Below are positions 43,056-51,380 of a stretch of DNA of 60,284 bases, piece by piece. The notes below the pieces were generated by a model that saw nothing but the letters and a program-made list of their open reading frames with translations, did not search any database and was not told the origin of the DNA. Position 1 is the stretch's first letter; each line of letters starts with the position of its first letter. Source of the stretch: Microcoleus sp. bin48.metabat.b7b8b9.023 (GTDB taxonomy: Bacteria > Cyanobacteriota > Cyanobacteriia > Cyanobacteriales > Microcoleaceae). The DNA lies in NCBI RefSeq assembly GCF_013299185.1, contig NZ_JAAFKG010000050.1:1-60284 (forward strand), written 5' to 3'. A program made the position numbers and the translations under genes.

Positions 43056-44615
43056 ATGACGAACTATGACTATATTGTGATTGGTGCAGGTTCGGCAGGC
43101 TGCGTGGTTGCCAATCGTTTGACAGAAAATCCAGAAACCACGGTGCTGTTGCTCGAAGCTGGCAACCCCGATACGAAACCAGAGATTCAAATTCCGTTGG
43201 AATGCACACACCTACCAGGCACCGAGGTGGACTGGGGCTATTTCTCCGAACCAGAACCGTACCTGAATCATCGCCAAATCTTTTGTCCCCGTGGCAAAGT
43301 CTTGGGTGGCAGCAGCGCGATTAATTTCCTGCTCTATATTCGAGGTAATCATCACGATTATGACCACTGGCAGTCATTGGGCAATCCCGATTGGAGTTAT
43401 CAAGATGTACTGCCCTATTTCAAGAAATCTGAAAACCAGCAACGAGGTGCTTCGGAATATCACAGTGTTGATGGGGAGTTGAGCGTTACCGATGTCATTT
43501 CCCCGACTGCCATCTCCCAGCGATTTGTAGACGCAGCGGTGGCACTGGGATACGATCGCAATCCTGATTTCAACGGTATACAGCAGGAGGGTGCAGGACT
43601 TTTTCAGTTTACTGTCAAGGATGGTAAACGGCACAGTACCGCTGCTGCATTCCTCCTGCCCATTCTCCAGCGTCCCAATTTGACAGCGATGACAGGAGTA
43701 TTAGTGACTCGGTTGTTGTTTGAGGGTACCCGTACCGTTGGGGTGGAATACCTGCACGAGGGAACGCTGCACCAGGTTAGGGTTGAGCAGGAAGTAATTG
43801 TCAGTGCTGGTGCGTTTGATTCGCCCAAGTTGCTGATGCTGTCCGGCATTGGTGATGCAGAACAGTTGAAAGCATTAGGGATTTCTGTAGTCGCTGATTT
43901 GCCAGGTGTCGGGCAAAACCTGCAAGACCATATTCTCGTTCCTGTAACCTACGAGGCAACTCAGGATTTACACACGGCAAACACCAGTAATGGAATTGCT
44001 GAAACTGGATTATTTTTGCATAGCAAGGGTAATCTGGCGGCTGCACCAGATTTAGAATTGGTCTTTGGTCCAATTCTATGGGCACCTCCTGGTTATCCCA
44101 ACTCTGGTTTGGGTTTCACAGGTCTAGTAGTTTTGAACCATCCCCAAAATATTGGTAGTGTCAGTTTACGATCGTCCGATCCTAAAGATACACCGATGAT
44201 TCGGATCAACTATCTGCAAAGTCAATCCGATGTGCAAAAGCTAGTTGACGCGATTAAATTAATGCGCCAATTGTTTGAGACCAGTGCCTTTGATGAGTTT
44301 CGAGGTAGGGAAGTCGCTCCTGGTGCTGACGTAACTAGCGATGAAGCCCTCGAAGCTTATGTTCGGGAAGTTTGCGGTACTGTGTTTCATCCTGTCGGTA
44401 CCTGCAAAATGGGCACTGACCCAATGGCGGTGGTAGACCCCGAACTCCGGGTACATGGAGTTCAAGGGTTGCGTGTGGTCGATGCTTCAATCATGCCAAC
44501 TCCAATCACCGGACATACGAACGCGCCCACAATCATGATCGGCGAAAAAGCAGCCGATTTAATTAAAGCCACAGGTTGTGTTTCACAGCAAATACCTTCA
44601 GCAATTGCCAACTAA
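43056..44615 (+). CDS. GMC-family flavoprotein oxidoreductase
   Basis: The 519-residue enzyme has the N-terminal FAD motif YIVIGAGSAGCVVANRLTEN with an acidic end (LLLEAG), GKVLGGSSAINFLLYIRG, and the C-terminal pair His445 (VFHPVGTCKMG) and His487 (TGHTNAPTIMIGEKAADLI). This pair is the catalytic site of choline dehydrogenase/alcohol oxidase types. It oxidises an alcohol to an aldehyde and passes electrons to oxygen or a quinone pool. A strong AAAGGAG precedes ATG. It follows palindrome site 1. Confidence 0.9.
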   Translation: MTNYDYIVIGAGSAGCVVANRLTENPETTVLLLEAGNPDTKPEIQIPLECTHLPGTEVDWGYFSEPEPYLNHRQIFCPRGKVLGGSSAINFLLYIRGNHHDYDHWQSLGNPDWSYQDVLPYFKKSENQQRGASEYHSVDGELSVTDVISPTAISQRFVDAAVALGYDRNPDFNGIQQEGAGLFQFTVKDGKRHSTAAAFLLPILQRPNLTAMTGVLVTRLLFEGTRTVGVEYLHEGTLHQVRVEQEVIVSAGAFDSPKLLMLSGIGDAEQLKALGISVVADLPGVGQNLQDHILVPVTYEATQDLHTANTSNGIAETGLFLHSKGNLAAAPDLELVFGPILWAPPGYPNSGLGFTGLVVLNHPQNIGSVSLRSSDPKDTPMIRINYLQSQSDVQKLVDAIKLMRQLFETSAFDEFRGREVAPGADVTSDEALEAYVREVCGTVFHPVGTCKMGTDPMAVVDPELRVHGVQGLRVVDASIMPTPITGHTNAPTIMIGEKAADLIKATGCVSQQIPSAIAN

Positions 44616-44669
44616 CAGGGATCGCAATGCTGCTGTTCAAAAAAAAACAATAACTCAGGAGATTTTGAC

Positions 44670-44951
44670 ATGGACAATATAACAACTTCAAACAATCCAT
44701 CTGTTGTAAGACCACCCGAAATTACATTGGTTCCCAATAACTCCCTGTTAACAGAAACTCCTGAAGAGGGACGACAACTGGCAGTCAAAATGGCACGGCT
44801 GATCATCAAAATGACTCAGCCTGATGAAGAAAAGCGCAACCAGTTACGAGAGGTTTATGGCAATGATGCCATGATGCTGATTGCAGTTGGTCACGTTGTC
44901 GCAATAGAATTCGCCACAGTCGCTGCTGCAAACAACTACTGGCGCAAGTAG
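44670..44951 (+). CDS. Small protein of ECF41 cluster, unknown family
   Basis: The 93-residue protein has a disordered start, then a helical part (PEEGRQLAVKMARLIIKMTQ, REVYGNDAMMLIAVGHVVAI). It follows the GMC gene by 54 bases with CAGGAG upstream. I do not recognise it; it could be a small partner of the oxidoreductase or cupin. Confidence 0.6.
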   Translation: MDNITTSNNPSVVRPPEITLVPNNSLLTETPEEGRQLAVKMARLIIKMTQPDEEKRNQLREVYGNDAMMLIAVGHVVAIEFATVAAANNYWRK

Positions 44952-44994
44952 TTTCTTTCAAGACTCAAATCCAATAATCAAGGAGTAACGATCG

Positions 44995-45333
44995 ATGACT
45001 ATTGTAAAGCCATTGGAAGCTGGTGCAATTGATTTAGCAGAGGCGATTGTGTATGCCCCAGAAGGAATCCGCAGCCAAGTTTTGCTAGAAGATGCAAACT
45101 GTAGATATACCCTGATGACACTTATTGCGGGTACGCACATTGCAGAACACGCTTCTCCCAGGAATGCGACGGTTCATGTGATTGAAGGGCGCGGCATATT
45201 AACTCTGGAAGGTAAAGATATCGATCTAGCATCAGGAGTATTTTTAGTCATGCCTGCCGCAGCACGTCATGCAATTCAAGCGAAGGATAATCTCGCATTT
45301 CTATTAACATTTTCTGAGCAACCTGCTCGGTAA
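44995..45333 (+). CDS. Cupin-domain protein
   Basis: The 112-residue protein has a cupin fold: GTHIAEHASPRNATVHVIEG with His and Glu metal ligands, GILTLEGKDIDLASGVFLVM and a terminal AARHAI. It may bind a metal and a small phenolic or sugar. AAGGAG lies 9 bases before ATG. Genes of this kind often accompany ECF41 and short-chain oxidoreductases as detoxifying enzymes. Confidence 0.8.
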   Translation: MTIVKPLEAGAIDLAEAIVYAPEGIRSQVLLEDANCRYTLMTLIAGTHIAEHASPRNATVHVIEGRGILTLEGKDIDLASGVFLVMPAAARHAIQAKDNLAFLLTFSEQPAR

Positions 45334-45388
45334 TCATACCAAATCTGGGTTAAAAACCTCTTAATTGCTGAAGAGCGGGCAAGGGGAT

Positions 45389-45412
45389 CAATTAGCTCTC
45401 ATGAGCTAATTG
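45389..45412. promoter_or_regulatory. Palindrome CAATTAGCTC-TCAT-GAGCTAATTG (site 2)
   Basis: Arms CAATTAGCTC and GAGCTAATTG are perfectly complementary around TCAT. It shares the half-site ATGAGCTA with the palindromes at 42931 and 46722. It lies 70 bases before the terminal oxidase start, in a promoter position. Confidence 0.55.
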
Positions 45413-45481
45413 TCGGATGAGTAACCCGGATTGAGTATCATCGCAAATATTTCATGCCGTCAGATTTTTGAGGAATTCACC

Positions 45482-46162
45482 ATGAAAGTTTTGATTCGAT
45501 TAATAGTTGCTTTTTTCGTATTCCTTGTAGATGTCGTGTACGGAAATCGTTCCTACCCTCGGTTTTATATGCTGGAAACGATCGCCCGCGTGCCTTACTT
45601 TTCCTATCTATCAGTGCTGCATCTCTACGAAACGCTGGGTTACTGGCGCAAAGCTGACTTGTTGAAAGTTCACTTCGCTGAAACCTGGAACGAATTGCAT
45701 CATCTGTTAATTATGGAATCATTGGGAGGCGATCGCCACTGGATCGATCGCTTTATTGCCCAACACGTTGCATTCGCTTACTACTGGGTTGTCGTGCCAC
45801 TTTATATGCTGTTTCCCTCCTACGCCTACTACCTGATGGAACTGATTGAAGGTCATGCCTATCATACCTATGACGAATACTTGAAAACCTATGAAGCAGA
45901 ACTAAAAGCTCAACCTGCGCCTGAGGTAGCAATCAATTTCTATCGCGATGGCGATCTTTATATGTTTGATGAAGTTCAGACTACAGTAAGTCATGAATTT
46001 CGTCGTCCCAAGGTGGATAATCTATACGACGTGTTTGTGAACATCCGTGATGATGAAGACGAACACGTAAAAACAATGGTGGCACTCCAGAAACCAGAAG
46101 CACGACTAACCTTCAAAAGTCCCCATACAGTTGTTGAATTAATGGGTGCGAATGCAGATTAA
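45482..46162 (+). CDS. Plastid-terminal-oxidase-type alternative oxidase
   Basis: The 226-residue protein matches AOX/PTOX. MLETIARVPY carries ligand Glu32, ETWNELHHLLIMESLGG has Glu71 and His74, LIEGHAYHTYDEYL has Glu123, and IRDDEDEHVKTM has Glu192 and His195. All six diiron ligands are therefore present. The protein oxidises plastoquinol or ubiquinol and reduces oxygen to water, acting as a safety valve. A short hydrophobic N-terminus can anchor it monotopically. ATG 45482 with GAGGAA upstream is preferred to a TTG at 45431. Palindrome site 2 lies upstream. Confidence 0.9.
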   Translation: MKVLIRLIVAFFVFLVDVVYGNRSYPRFYMLETIARVPYFSYLSVLHLYETLGYWRKADLLKVHFAETWNELHHLLIMESLGGDRHWIDRFIAQHVAFAYYWVVVPLYMLFPSYAYYLMELIEGHAYHTYDEYLKTYEAELKAQPAPEVAINFYRDGDLYMFDEVQTTVSHEFRRPKVDNLYDVFVNIRDDEDEHVKTMVALQKPEARLTFKSPHTVVELMGANAD

Positions 46163-46224
46163 ACGGGTTGATTGTAGGGGGGTGTTATACTTTGAAACCG
46201 GCTTAACTCCCCCTTTCTTTATTT

Positions 46225-46278
46225 CTTAGTCTGCGAAGGCAGACTTCGTTTGTGTAGTAGCGGTTTCAACCGCCGAAT
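46225..46278. repeat. AGTCTGCGAAGGCAGACT repeat with GCGGTTTCAACCGCC
   Basis: Two linked short palindromes: AGTCTGCGAAGGCAGACT and GCGGTTTCAACCGCC. I recognise the combination as a common cyanobacterial dispersed repeat. It lies right before the start of the next gene and may supply part of its leader. Confidence 0.6.
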
Positions 46279-46283
46279 TATCT

Positions 46284-46661
46284 ATGAAAAAACTACTGAA
46301 AAAATCCGCGTTACTTCTTGCTATGCCAATCTGTATCTTAGCTAATTTTTCCTTACCTGCCTCTGCTGATTCTACTGCTGACCTTATCCTTAATATGAAA
46401 TGCCAGGGTGGTTACAATATCAATCTTTGGAAAAAGAATGCTTCGGGTGAACTGCTATATCGCTCGACCAGTTCCAAGGGTAATTTAAGTGTGGGCGGAG
46501 GTACTAGCAAAGCTACAGAAGGCGTTCGAGTCTATAAGTTTCGGAATGGCAATTATGAATATTGGGTGTGGGATGGCACGTTGGATAGCCCGCAGTCTGG
46601 AACTTTAGAGGTGTATAAAAACAACCGTATCTTGATGCAGAAAGCTTGTTCCAAAAGTTGA
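46284..46661 (+). CDS. Secreted hypothetical protein
   Basis: This 125-residue protein has a clear signal peptide (MKKLLKKSALLLAMP, cleavage near PASA-DS at 28). The mature part has two cysteines, at NMKCQGG and KACSKS, positioned to close a disulfide around a beta-rich domain with many aromatic residues. Function unknown. A TATACT-like -10 lies at about 46187. It follows the oxidase gene and precedes palindrome site 3. Confidence 0.6.
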   Translation: MKKLLKKSALLLAMPICILANFSLPASADSTADLILNMKCQGGYNINLWKKNASGELLYRSTSSKGNLSVGGGTSKATEGVRVYKFRNGNYEYWVWDGTLDSPQSGTLEVYKNNRILMQKACSKS

Positions 46662-46721
46662 ATCATCTAGCCTGACTAAATTAGTCCACTACAGACAACT
46701 GAGAAAGAGAATTTTATCCAA

Positions 46722-46739
46722 CTATGAGCTAGCTCATAG
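46722..46739. promoter_or_regulatory. Palindrome CTATGAGCTAGCTCATAG (site 3)
   Basis: The same 18-base centre as site 1 (42931-42956), here with different flanks, 58 bases before the next start codon. Confidence 0.6.
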
Positions 46740-46796
46740 AAGTTGTTGATACATACTGTCAGACTAAAGGTAGTTCAAGGTTAGGAGGGTAGCAAT

Positions 46797-47279
46797 ATGA
46801 CTCTCACAAAAACAAACAAAACTGCATCCCAAGTCGAAACTCTCGCCAGACTATATCTGGAAAATAAGCCAGCCGAAATTTCAGATGAAACCATCGCCCA
46901 ACTCTGTGATTGGCTGATGGCTGAGTTCCAGAAATTGCCCTTAAATCTCAAATTTTCAGATTATATGCGTTATGACAACGCTAAAGAAATGTTTGCGGAT
47001 ATTGAGCAAGGGCAGCTTTGGGTATCCGCTGAGAGTTACGATTCTGCTGTTTATCCTAATCCCATTTATGGATTTATTTTTCAGGGAATGCACGATTATG
47101 ACCACTACTTGACGGGTAGTGACTTCAGCCTGGAGGGGGAAATCGTGGCTTATCACCTCACAGCAAAACGTGCGCCGAGTTTAAAAATCCAAAAAATTCT
47201 CTATTCCGAAATTGTACTGCGATCGGCTGCCTATATTTATCTAGGACGCGCGGCTACTCCTAAAATTATTTTTCCATAA
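46797..47279 (+). CDS. Unknown soluble protein with possible metal site
   Basis: I do not recognise this 160-residue protein. It is helical, and its second half has GMHDYDHYLTGSDFSLEGEI, then AYHLTA and YSEIVLRSAAY. His99, His103, Glu113 or Glu115, His120 and Glu138 are spaced as in a helical bundle with a metal centre; this is inference only. AGGAGG lies 9 bases before ATG. Palindrome site 3 is in its promoter region, linking it to the oxidase cluster. Confidence 0.55.
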   Translation: MTLTKTNKTASQVETLARLYLENKPAEISDETIAQLCDWLMAEFQKLPLNLKFSDYMRYDNAKEMFADIEQGQLWVSAESYDSAVYPNPIYGFIFQGMHDYDHYLTGSDFSLEGEIVAYHLTAKRAPSLKIQKILYSEIVLRSAAYIYLGRAATPKIIFP

Positions 47280-47301
47280 TCGATCGCACAGGTAAAAGAT
47301 C

Positions 47302-47451
47302 GTGTACGAATGTCCTTGTTGTTCTTATCCATTATTACGACACATTCACCAACATGAAATTTGCTGGTTTTGTCCCCACTGTCGGGCAATGATGCCAGCT
47401 ATTTCCGAAGTAAAAAGCACTTCAAAACTGAGCATAGGAGAATCACGATGA
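47302..47451 (+). CDS. Small zinc-ribbon protein, 49 residues
   Basis: Starting at GTG 47302, the frame gives YECPCCSYPLLRHIHQHEIC, then WFCPHCRAMMP and a short tail. Five or six cysteines in CPCC and C-x2-C-x2-C pattern form a zinc ribbon. I associate the pattern YECPCCS-LLRH-WFC--CR with small cyanobacterial proteins of unknown function. The stop overlaps ATGATG of a frame of only 11 codons, possibly a remnant of a following gene. Confidence 0.65.
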   Translation: MYECPCCSYPLLRHIHQHEICWFCPHCRAMMPAISEVKSTSKLSIGESR

Positions 47452-47524
47452 TGACCCAACAATCCGTAAGTCCTAAAGGTTAAACTAAAATAGAATAAAG
47501 ACCAAACCAGAAAAGGCGATTATT

Positions 47525-48829
47525 GTGAGCGATTCCACCATAGAACAGATATTGAAATTGGCATCTGGGCGCGCTGATGCTGCTGAAGTATACTACCTAT
47601 CCAGCCAAGACACGCCGATCGAATTTGAGAACAATCGCCTCAAATCCCTGCAAACCAAAGCCCTGCAAGGGGTAGCACTCCGGCTGATTTACAATGGCAA
47701 AATCGGCTTTGCTAGTTCCACCGACTTAACGCGGATAGACGATTTAGTAGATGCAGCCATTCAAACCGCCGAAATCGGCGACCCCGCAGAATTTGAACTC
47801 GCCTCCGACTTCCACCTAAAAGGCCCGGAAACCACCTACACTCCGCCCACAACCGCCGAATTAGTTGAAAACGGCAAAAACCTCGTCGAGCAAGTTCACG
47901 CCTACAATCCCGATATTATGGTAGATGTGGGCTTCCACGTCCGCAGCGGCCGCGTCAAAATTGCCACGACGCAAGACGTGTATGCCGAAAGAAGCAGCCA
48001 AATAGTCAGCGGGACGATCGCCGGAAATTTGGTACAAGGAGAAGACTTTATGCAAGCATACAGTTACGATGTCGCGCGCGATCGACCCCTCGACACCAAC
48101 AGCATCCTGGAATCGCTTCTCGAAAAATACCGCCTCGCCGAACATTCAGCCACCATCGCCAGCGGTTCCTACCCAGTATTATTTACCCCCAGAGCCGCCG
48201 CCAGCACCCTCGGCGGACTTTTTGATACCATCCTTTCAGGTCAAGCAGTAGTTCAAAAAGCCTCTCCCCTAGCCGACAAAATCGGCGAAACCTTATTTGA
48301 CGAACGCTTCACCTTTTTTGAAGACCCCACTTTGGGCCCTTCTGCTTGTCCCTTTGACGACGAAGGAACCCCCACCACCCGCAAAGTCTTGATCGACAAA
48401 GGAACTGTCACCGGATTTTATTGGGATCGCAGGTGGGCTGCTCGCGCCGGTGTACGATCGACCGGCAACGGTTTTCGTGGCGGATTGTCTCGCCCGGGCC
48501 CAGACTTGACCAACTTCTGCATTTCCCCAGGAAACACCAGCACCCAAGACTTGATTGCTAGCATGGACGAAGGTCTTATAATAGAACAGGTTTTAGGTGC
48601 CGGTCAGTCAAATCAGTTAGCTGGCGAATTTTCTGTCAACTTAGACCTAGGCTATAAAGTAGAAAAAGGCAAAATTGTTGGTCGCGTCAAGAATACAATG
48701 GTGGCAGGCAGCATTTTTGAAGCCTTTAAAAATCTGGCAGATTTAAGTACCGAAGCCGAATGGGTAGGTGGTGGGGCATATTTGCCGAGTATGCTATTTC
48801 AACAGTTGGGCGTAGCTTCGAGACAATAA
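47525..48829 (+). CDS. pmbA: TldE/PmbA-family protease subunit
   Basis: The 434-residue protein starts at GTG 47525. The beginning (ASGRADAAEVYYLSSQDTPIE then ENNRLKSLQTKALQG) and the C-terminal GPDLTNFCISPGNTS, VLGAGQSNQLAGEFSVNLDLGY and VGRVKNTMVAG are typical of the TldD/PmbA family. The HExxxH of TldD is absent, as in the non-metal partner TldE/PmbA. With TldD it degrades unfolded peptides and matures modified peptides. tldD is not in this window. Confidence 0.85.
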   Translation: MSDSTIEQILKLASGRADAAEVYYLSSQDTPIEFENNRLKSLQTKALQGVALRLIYNGKIGFASSTDLTRIDDLVDAAIQTAEIGDPAEFELASDFHLKGPETTYTPPTTAELVENGKNLVEQVHAYNPDIMVDVGFHVRSGRVKIATTQDVYAERSSQIVSGTIAGNLVQGEDFMQAYSYDVARDRPLDTNSILESLLEKYRLAEHSATIASGSYPVLFTPRAAASTLGGLFDTILSGQAVVQKASPLADKIGETLFDERFTFFEDPTLGPSACPFDDEGTPTTRKVLIDKGTVTGFYWDRRWAARAGVRSTGNGFRGGLSRPGPDLTNFCISPGNTSTQDLIASMDEGLIIEQVLGAGQSNQLAGEFSVNLDLGYKVEKGKIVGRVKNTMVAGSIFEAFKNLADLSTEAEWVGGGAYLPSMLFQQLGVASRQ

Positions 48830-48861
48830 GTTCAGTGCGGTTAATTTCAGGTGACTCCGAC

Positions 48862-49345
48862 ACTGCTGCTATCAAAATGTCAACACTCACATCTTGGTTT
48901 GTAGTAAGGACTTTAGTCCTCTTATCCTAGTTGAGTCAAGAAGGACTAAAGTCCTCACTGCTGCTATCAAAATGTCAACACTCACATCTTGGTTTGTAGT
49001 AAGGACTTTAGTCCTCTTATCCTAGTTGAGTCAAGAAGGACTAAAGTCCTCACTGCTGCTATCAAAATGTCAACACTCACATCTTGGTTTGTAGTAAGGA
49101 CTTTAGTCCTCTTATCCTAGTTGAGTCAAGAAGGACTAAAGTCCTCACTGCTGCTATCAAAATGTCAACACTCACATCTTGGTTTGTAGTAAGGACTTTA
49201 GTCCTCTTATCCTAGTTGAGTCAAGAAGGACTAAAGTCCTCACTGCTGCTATCAAAATGTCAACACTCACATCTTGGTTTGTAGTAAGGACTTTAGTCCT
49301 CTTATCCTAGTTGAGTCAAGAAGGACTAAAGTCCTCACTACAAAC
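48862..49345. repeat. Five identical tandem 95-base repeats
   Basis: Units start at 48862, 48957, 49052, 49147 and 49242, all with ACTGCTGCTATCAAAATGTC, TTTGTAGTAAGGACTTTAGT and the inverted AGGACTAAAGTCCTCACT. The units look identical by eye, so the array is recent or kept uniform by gene conversion. Each unit can fold as a hairpin around GGACTTTAGTCC and GGACTAAAGTCC. It ends next to the DUF3153 gene. Confidence 0.9.
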
Positions 49346-49391
49346 TTGGGTTTGCTAATTCATGCAAATAGGGAAAAACAGGGGAATAAAG

Positions 49392-50219
49392 ATGAAAGAG
49401 CAAAATGTCAAGGATGGAACTGGGAAGAAGAAAAAGCACTTTTTCTTTCTTTTACCTTTGGTTTTTTGCATTTTAAATTTAGTGACTGGATGCGTTCAGT
49501 ACGATGTCGGAGTCAACTTTGACAGTCAAACTCACGGCGCAATCGTGCAGCACATTAAACTGGGCGAAAGGTTAACAAGCTTCAGCAGCGAAACAGTTGG
49601 AGATTGGTTGAAAAGTGTAGAAAAGCGGGCGAGATTCCTCGACGGAAAAACTAAACGGCTTTCTGAGAGAGAAGTTATAGTGACGATTCCATTCAATAAG
49701 GGAGCCGAATTAGAAGACAAGTTCAACCAATTTTACAATCCGATCGCAAAAACTGCAAAATCTCGCGTCGCAAGTCCCCTAGAAACCGATTTGCCCAAGT
49801 TTGAATCTCATCTGAGTGTCAAGCAGAATAATTTGTTGTTGGTGCTGCGAAATCGGTTAAGTTTGGAATTGGATTTGCGCTCTCTGGCTCTGGTTTCCTC
49901 AAACGGCAGTCCTCTGCTGAATCCGGGGGGACTTTTGGAGCTAGACTTTAGCTTGAACACGCCCTGGGGTGCCGAAAATATTTCAACTACTGTCGCCGGT
50001 GCGCTGGTTCCCCAAAGCTACCAGCAGGGAAAGCAGTTAGTTTGGAAGCTGAAACCCGGAGAAGTTAACTATTTGGAGGCGACATTCTGGATTCCAAGTC
50101 CCGTAGGAATTGGAGCGCTGATTATTGCCTTATTTATGGCGGCGGGCTTTGCTGTAAAATATAAACTATTGCCAGCACTGGGAATCGGTAAGCAACCGCA
50201 AAATATCGGTCAAGCCTAA
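49392..50219 (+). CDS. DUF3153 lipoprotein
   Basis: The protein of about 275 residues has a Lys-rich start, a hydrophobic segment ending in LVTGC (lipobox, Cys about 34 from M 49392) and a conserved cyanobacterial domain (QYDVGVNFDSQTHGAIVQHI, KRLSEREVIVTIPFNKG). A C-terminal membrane helix follows (IGALIIALFMAAGFAVKYKL). DUF3153 is cyanobacterial with unknown function. I prefer ATG 49392 behind AGGGGA; ATG 49362 is in frame, but its leader reads into the end of the 95-base repeat array. Confidence 0.8.
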   Translation: MKEQNVKDGTGKKKKHFFFLLPLVFCILNLVTGCVQYDVGVNFDSQTHGAIVQHIKLGERLTSFSSETVGDWLKSVEKRARFLDGKTKRLSEREVIVTIPFNKGAELEDKFNQFYNPIAKTAKSRVASPLETDLPKFESHLSVKQNNLLLVLRNRLSLELDLRSLALVSSNGSPLLNPGGLLELDFSLNTPWGAENISTTVAGALVPQSYQQGKQLVWKLKPGEVNYLEATFWIPSPVGIGALIIALFMAAGFAVKYKLLPALGIGKQPQNIGQA

Positions 50220-50449
50220 ATCTGTAATCTGTTTCTCAATTGGAGGTCGCACTTGGATGACTGAACTTTTGGTCATCCAAGGGGGCATTATCAAGATGCG
50301 ATCGGATTTTTTGTGAATTGAGTCGCCGTATACAATGATTAATTGACCAGACTTGATATTATTAATACAAACAGGCCGCATCTGCTAAAAGATATTGACA
50401 AATAGCAAACAATTTGCTTTACCGGAATTGAGAATTAGGAACAGAGAAA

Positions 50450-50824
50450 ATGCGATCGCTAAATTTCTTCTTCATCTTTCTGATTTGCTTGGCTCTAGTA
50501 TTGTTCAGCATCGAAAATACAGAGCCGACCACCGTTCAAATTATTAAAGGCGTCCAAGTTAAAGCCCCGCTGTGCGTAGAACTAATTGTAGCGACAGGAT
50601 TGGGAGCTGTTTTAGCATGGCTGTTCAGTTTGTGGTCGAGAATGCAGCGAACCCTCGCCTCTCGCCAAGAAATCCGCCAAGTTCGCGAAAAAGAGCAGCA
50701 AATTCAGGAGTTACAACAAGATATCGAACGCTATAAAGCAGAAGTAGAAGCAAAACAACCTTTGTTAGAAAGTGCAGAACTGACAAGTTTAGGAACAGCA
50801 GCAGCCGAGGTCAAAGCTGGGTAA
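50450..50824 (+). CDS. LapA-domain (DUF1049) membrane protein
   Basis: The 124-residue protein has two membrane helices (5-20 and 43-62, the second with VATGLGAVLAWLFSLW), separated by ENTEPTTVQIIKG as in LapA/DUF1049. A cytoplasmic coiled coil follows (70-105, REKEQQIQELQQDIERYKAE). In E. coli LapA works with LapB in LPS control; in cyanobacteria the role is not known. Start ATG overlaps a HIP1-like GCGATCGC. Confidence 0.8.
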   Translation: MRSLNFFFIFLICLALVLFSIENTEPTTVQIIKGVQVKAPLCVELIVATGLGAVLAWLFSLWSRMQRTLASRQEIRQVREKEQQIQELQQDIERYKAEVEAKQPLLESAELTSLGTAAAEVKAG

Positions 50825-51107
50825 ATGTATCTGGTAATTAAATTGAGTTCCTCTCTGGTTTGTGGCGAGGGCAAATCTCAAATCTCAGTTCTGTACCCAC
50901 GATTGGCTAGAAACCAATACGGTTTTTCCGACAACACCTAACCACAAATAATTGGTTGAAAGCCCCAAGCCGGAGCGGGAGAAATTAACATCAGATTATT
51001 AATTACTCTAATCCTCGGGCTTAAGGGTAGAGGTCACTCTCAAACTGTCAACTGCCAACTGTCAACTGTCAACTGTTCAAGCAAGCCTATTTATTTGTAG
51101 GTGAGTG
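50825..51107. other. Intergenic spacer
   Basis: No gene seen. The last part (about 51040-51080) contains TCAACTGTCAACTG-type short repeats. The rest is unremarkable. Confidence 0.5.
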
Positions 51108-51215
51108 TATAGCGGTTTTCAGAAAGATTCGCGGACGTTGTTGGGCTTGGGCCCTCTTAGTGGAACTGGTTATGTAAGCTGTCAGTCGTACCTCATTTTT
51201 TTGAGAAAGGCTATA
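51108..51215. mobile_element. MITE-like element with TATAGC ends (copy 2)
   Basis: It matches the element at 3836-3941 in ends, length and inner order (TGTTGGGCTT, GCCCTCTTAG, AAGCT-TCAGTC-TACCTCAT, TTTTTGAGAAAGGCTATA). The inner CACATGAGG-like part differs. Confidence 0.6.
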
Positions 51216-51217
51216 TC

Positions 51218-51345
51218 ATATCATGTCCGGTAAATTACTATCATAAAAACGGTTTGTAGTGCGGACTTTAGTCCGCTCTCAAGTGGCGGACTAAAGTCCG
51301 CACTACAAACCTTACTTATTGCGGTCAATCGACCGGACATGATAT
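51218..51345. mobile_element. MITE-like element with ATATCATGTCCGGT ends, holding a second palindrome
   Basis: ATATCATGTCCGGT (51218-51231) and ACCGGACATGATAT (51332-51345) are perfect 14-base inverted repeats. Inside, 51251-51311 is a near-perfect palindrome, GGTTTGTAGTGCGGACTTTA against its complement, of the GTAGTGAGGACTTCAGTCC family. One element probably sits in another. The two MITE-like elements are only two bases apart. Confidence 0.65.
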
Positions 51346-51380
51346 CAGCCATAAATCTAAAATCTAAAATCTAAAATCTA

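Noticed and set aside
48862..49345. CRISPR array or minisatellite inside a gene
   Set aside because: All 95 bases of each unit are repeated, so there are no spacers, and no long open frame runs through it.
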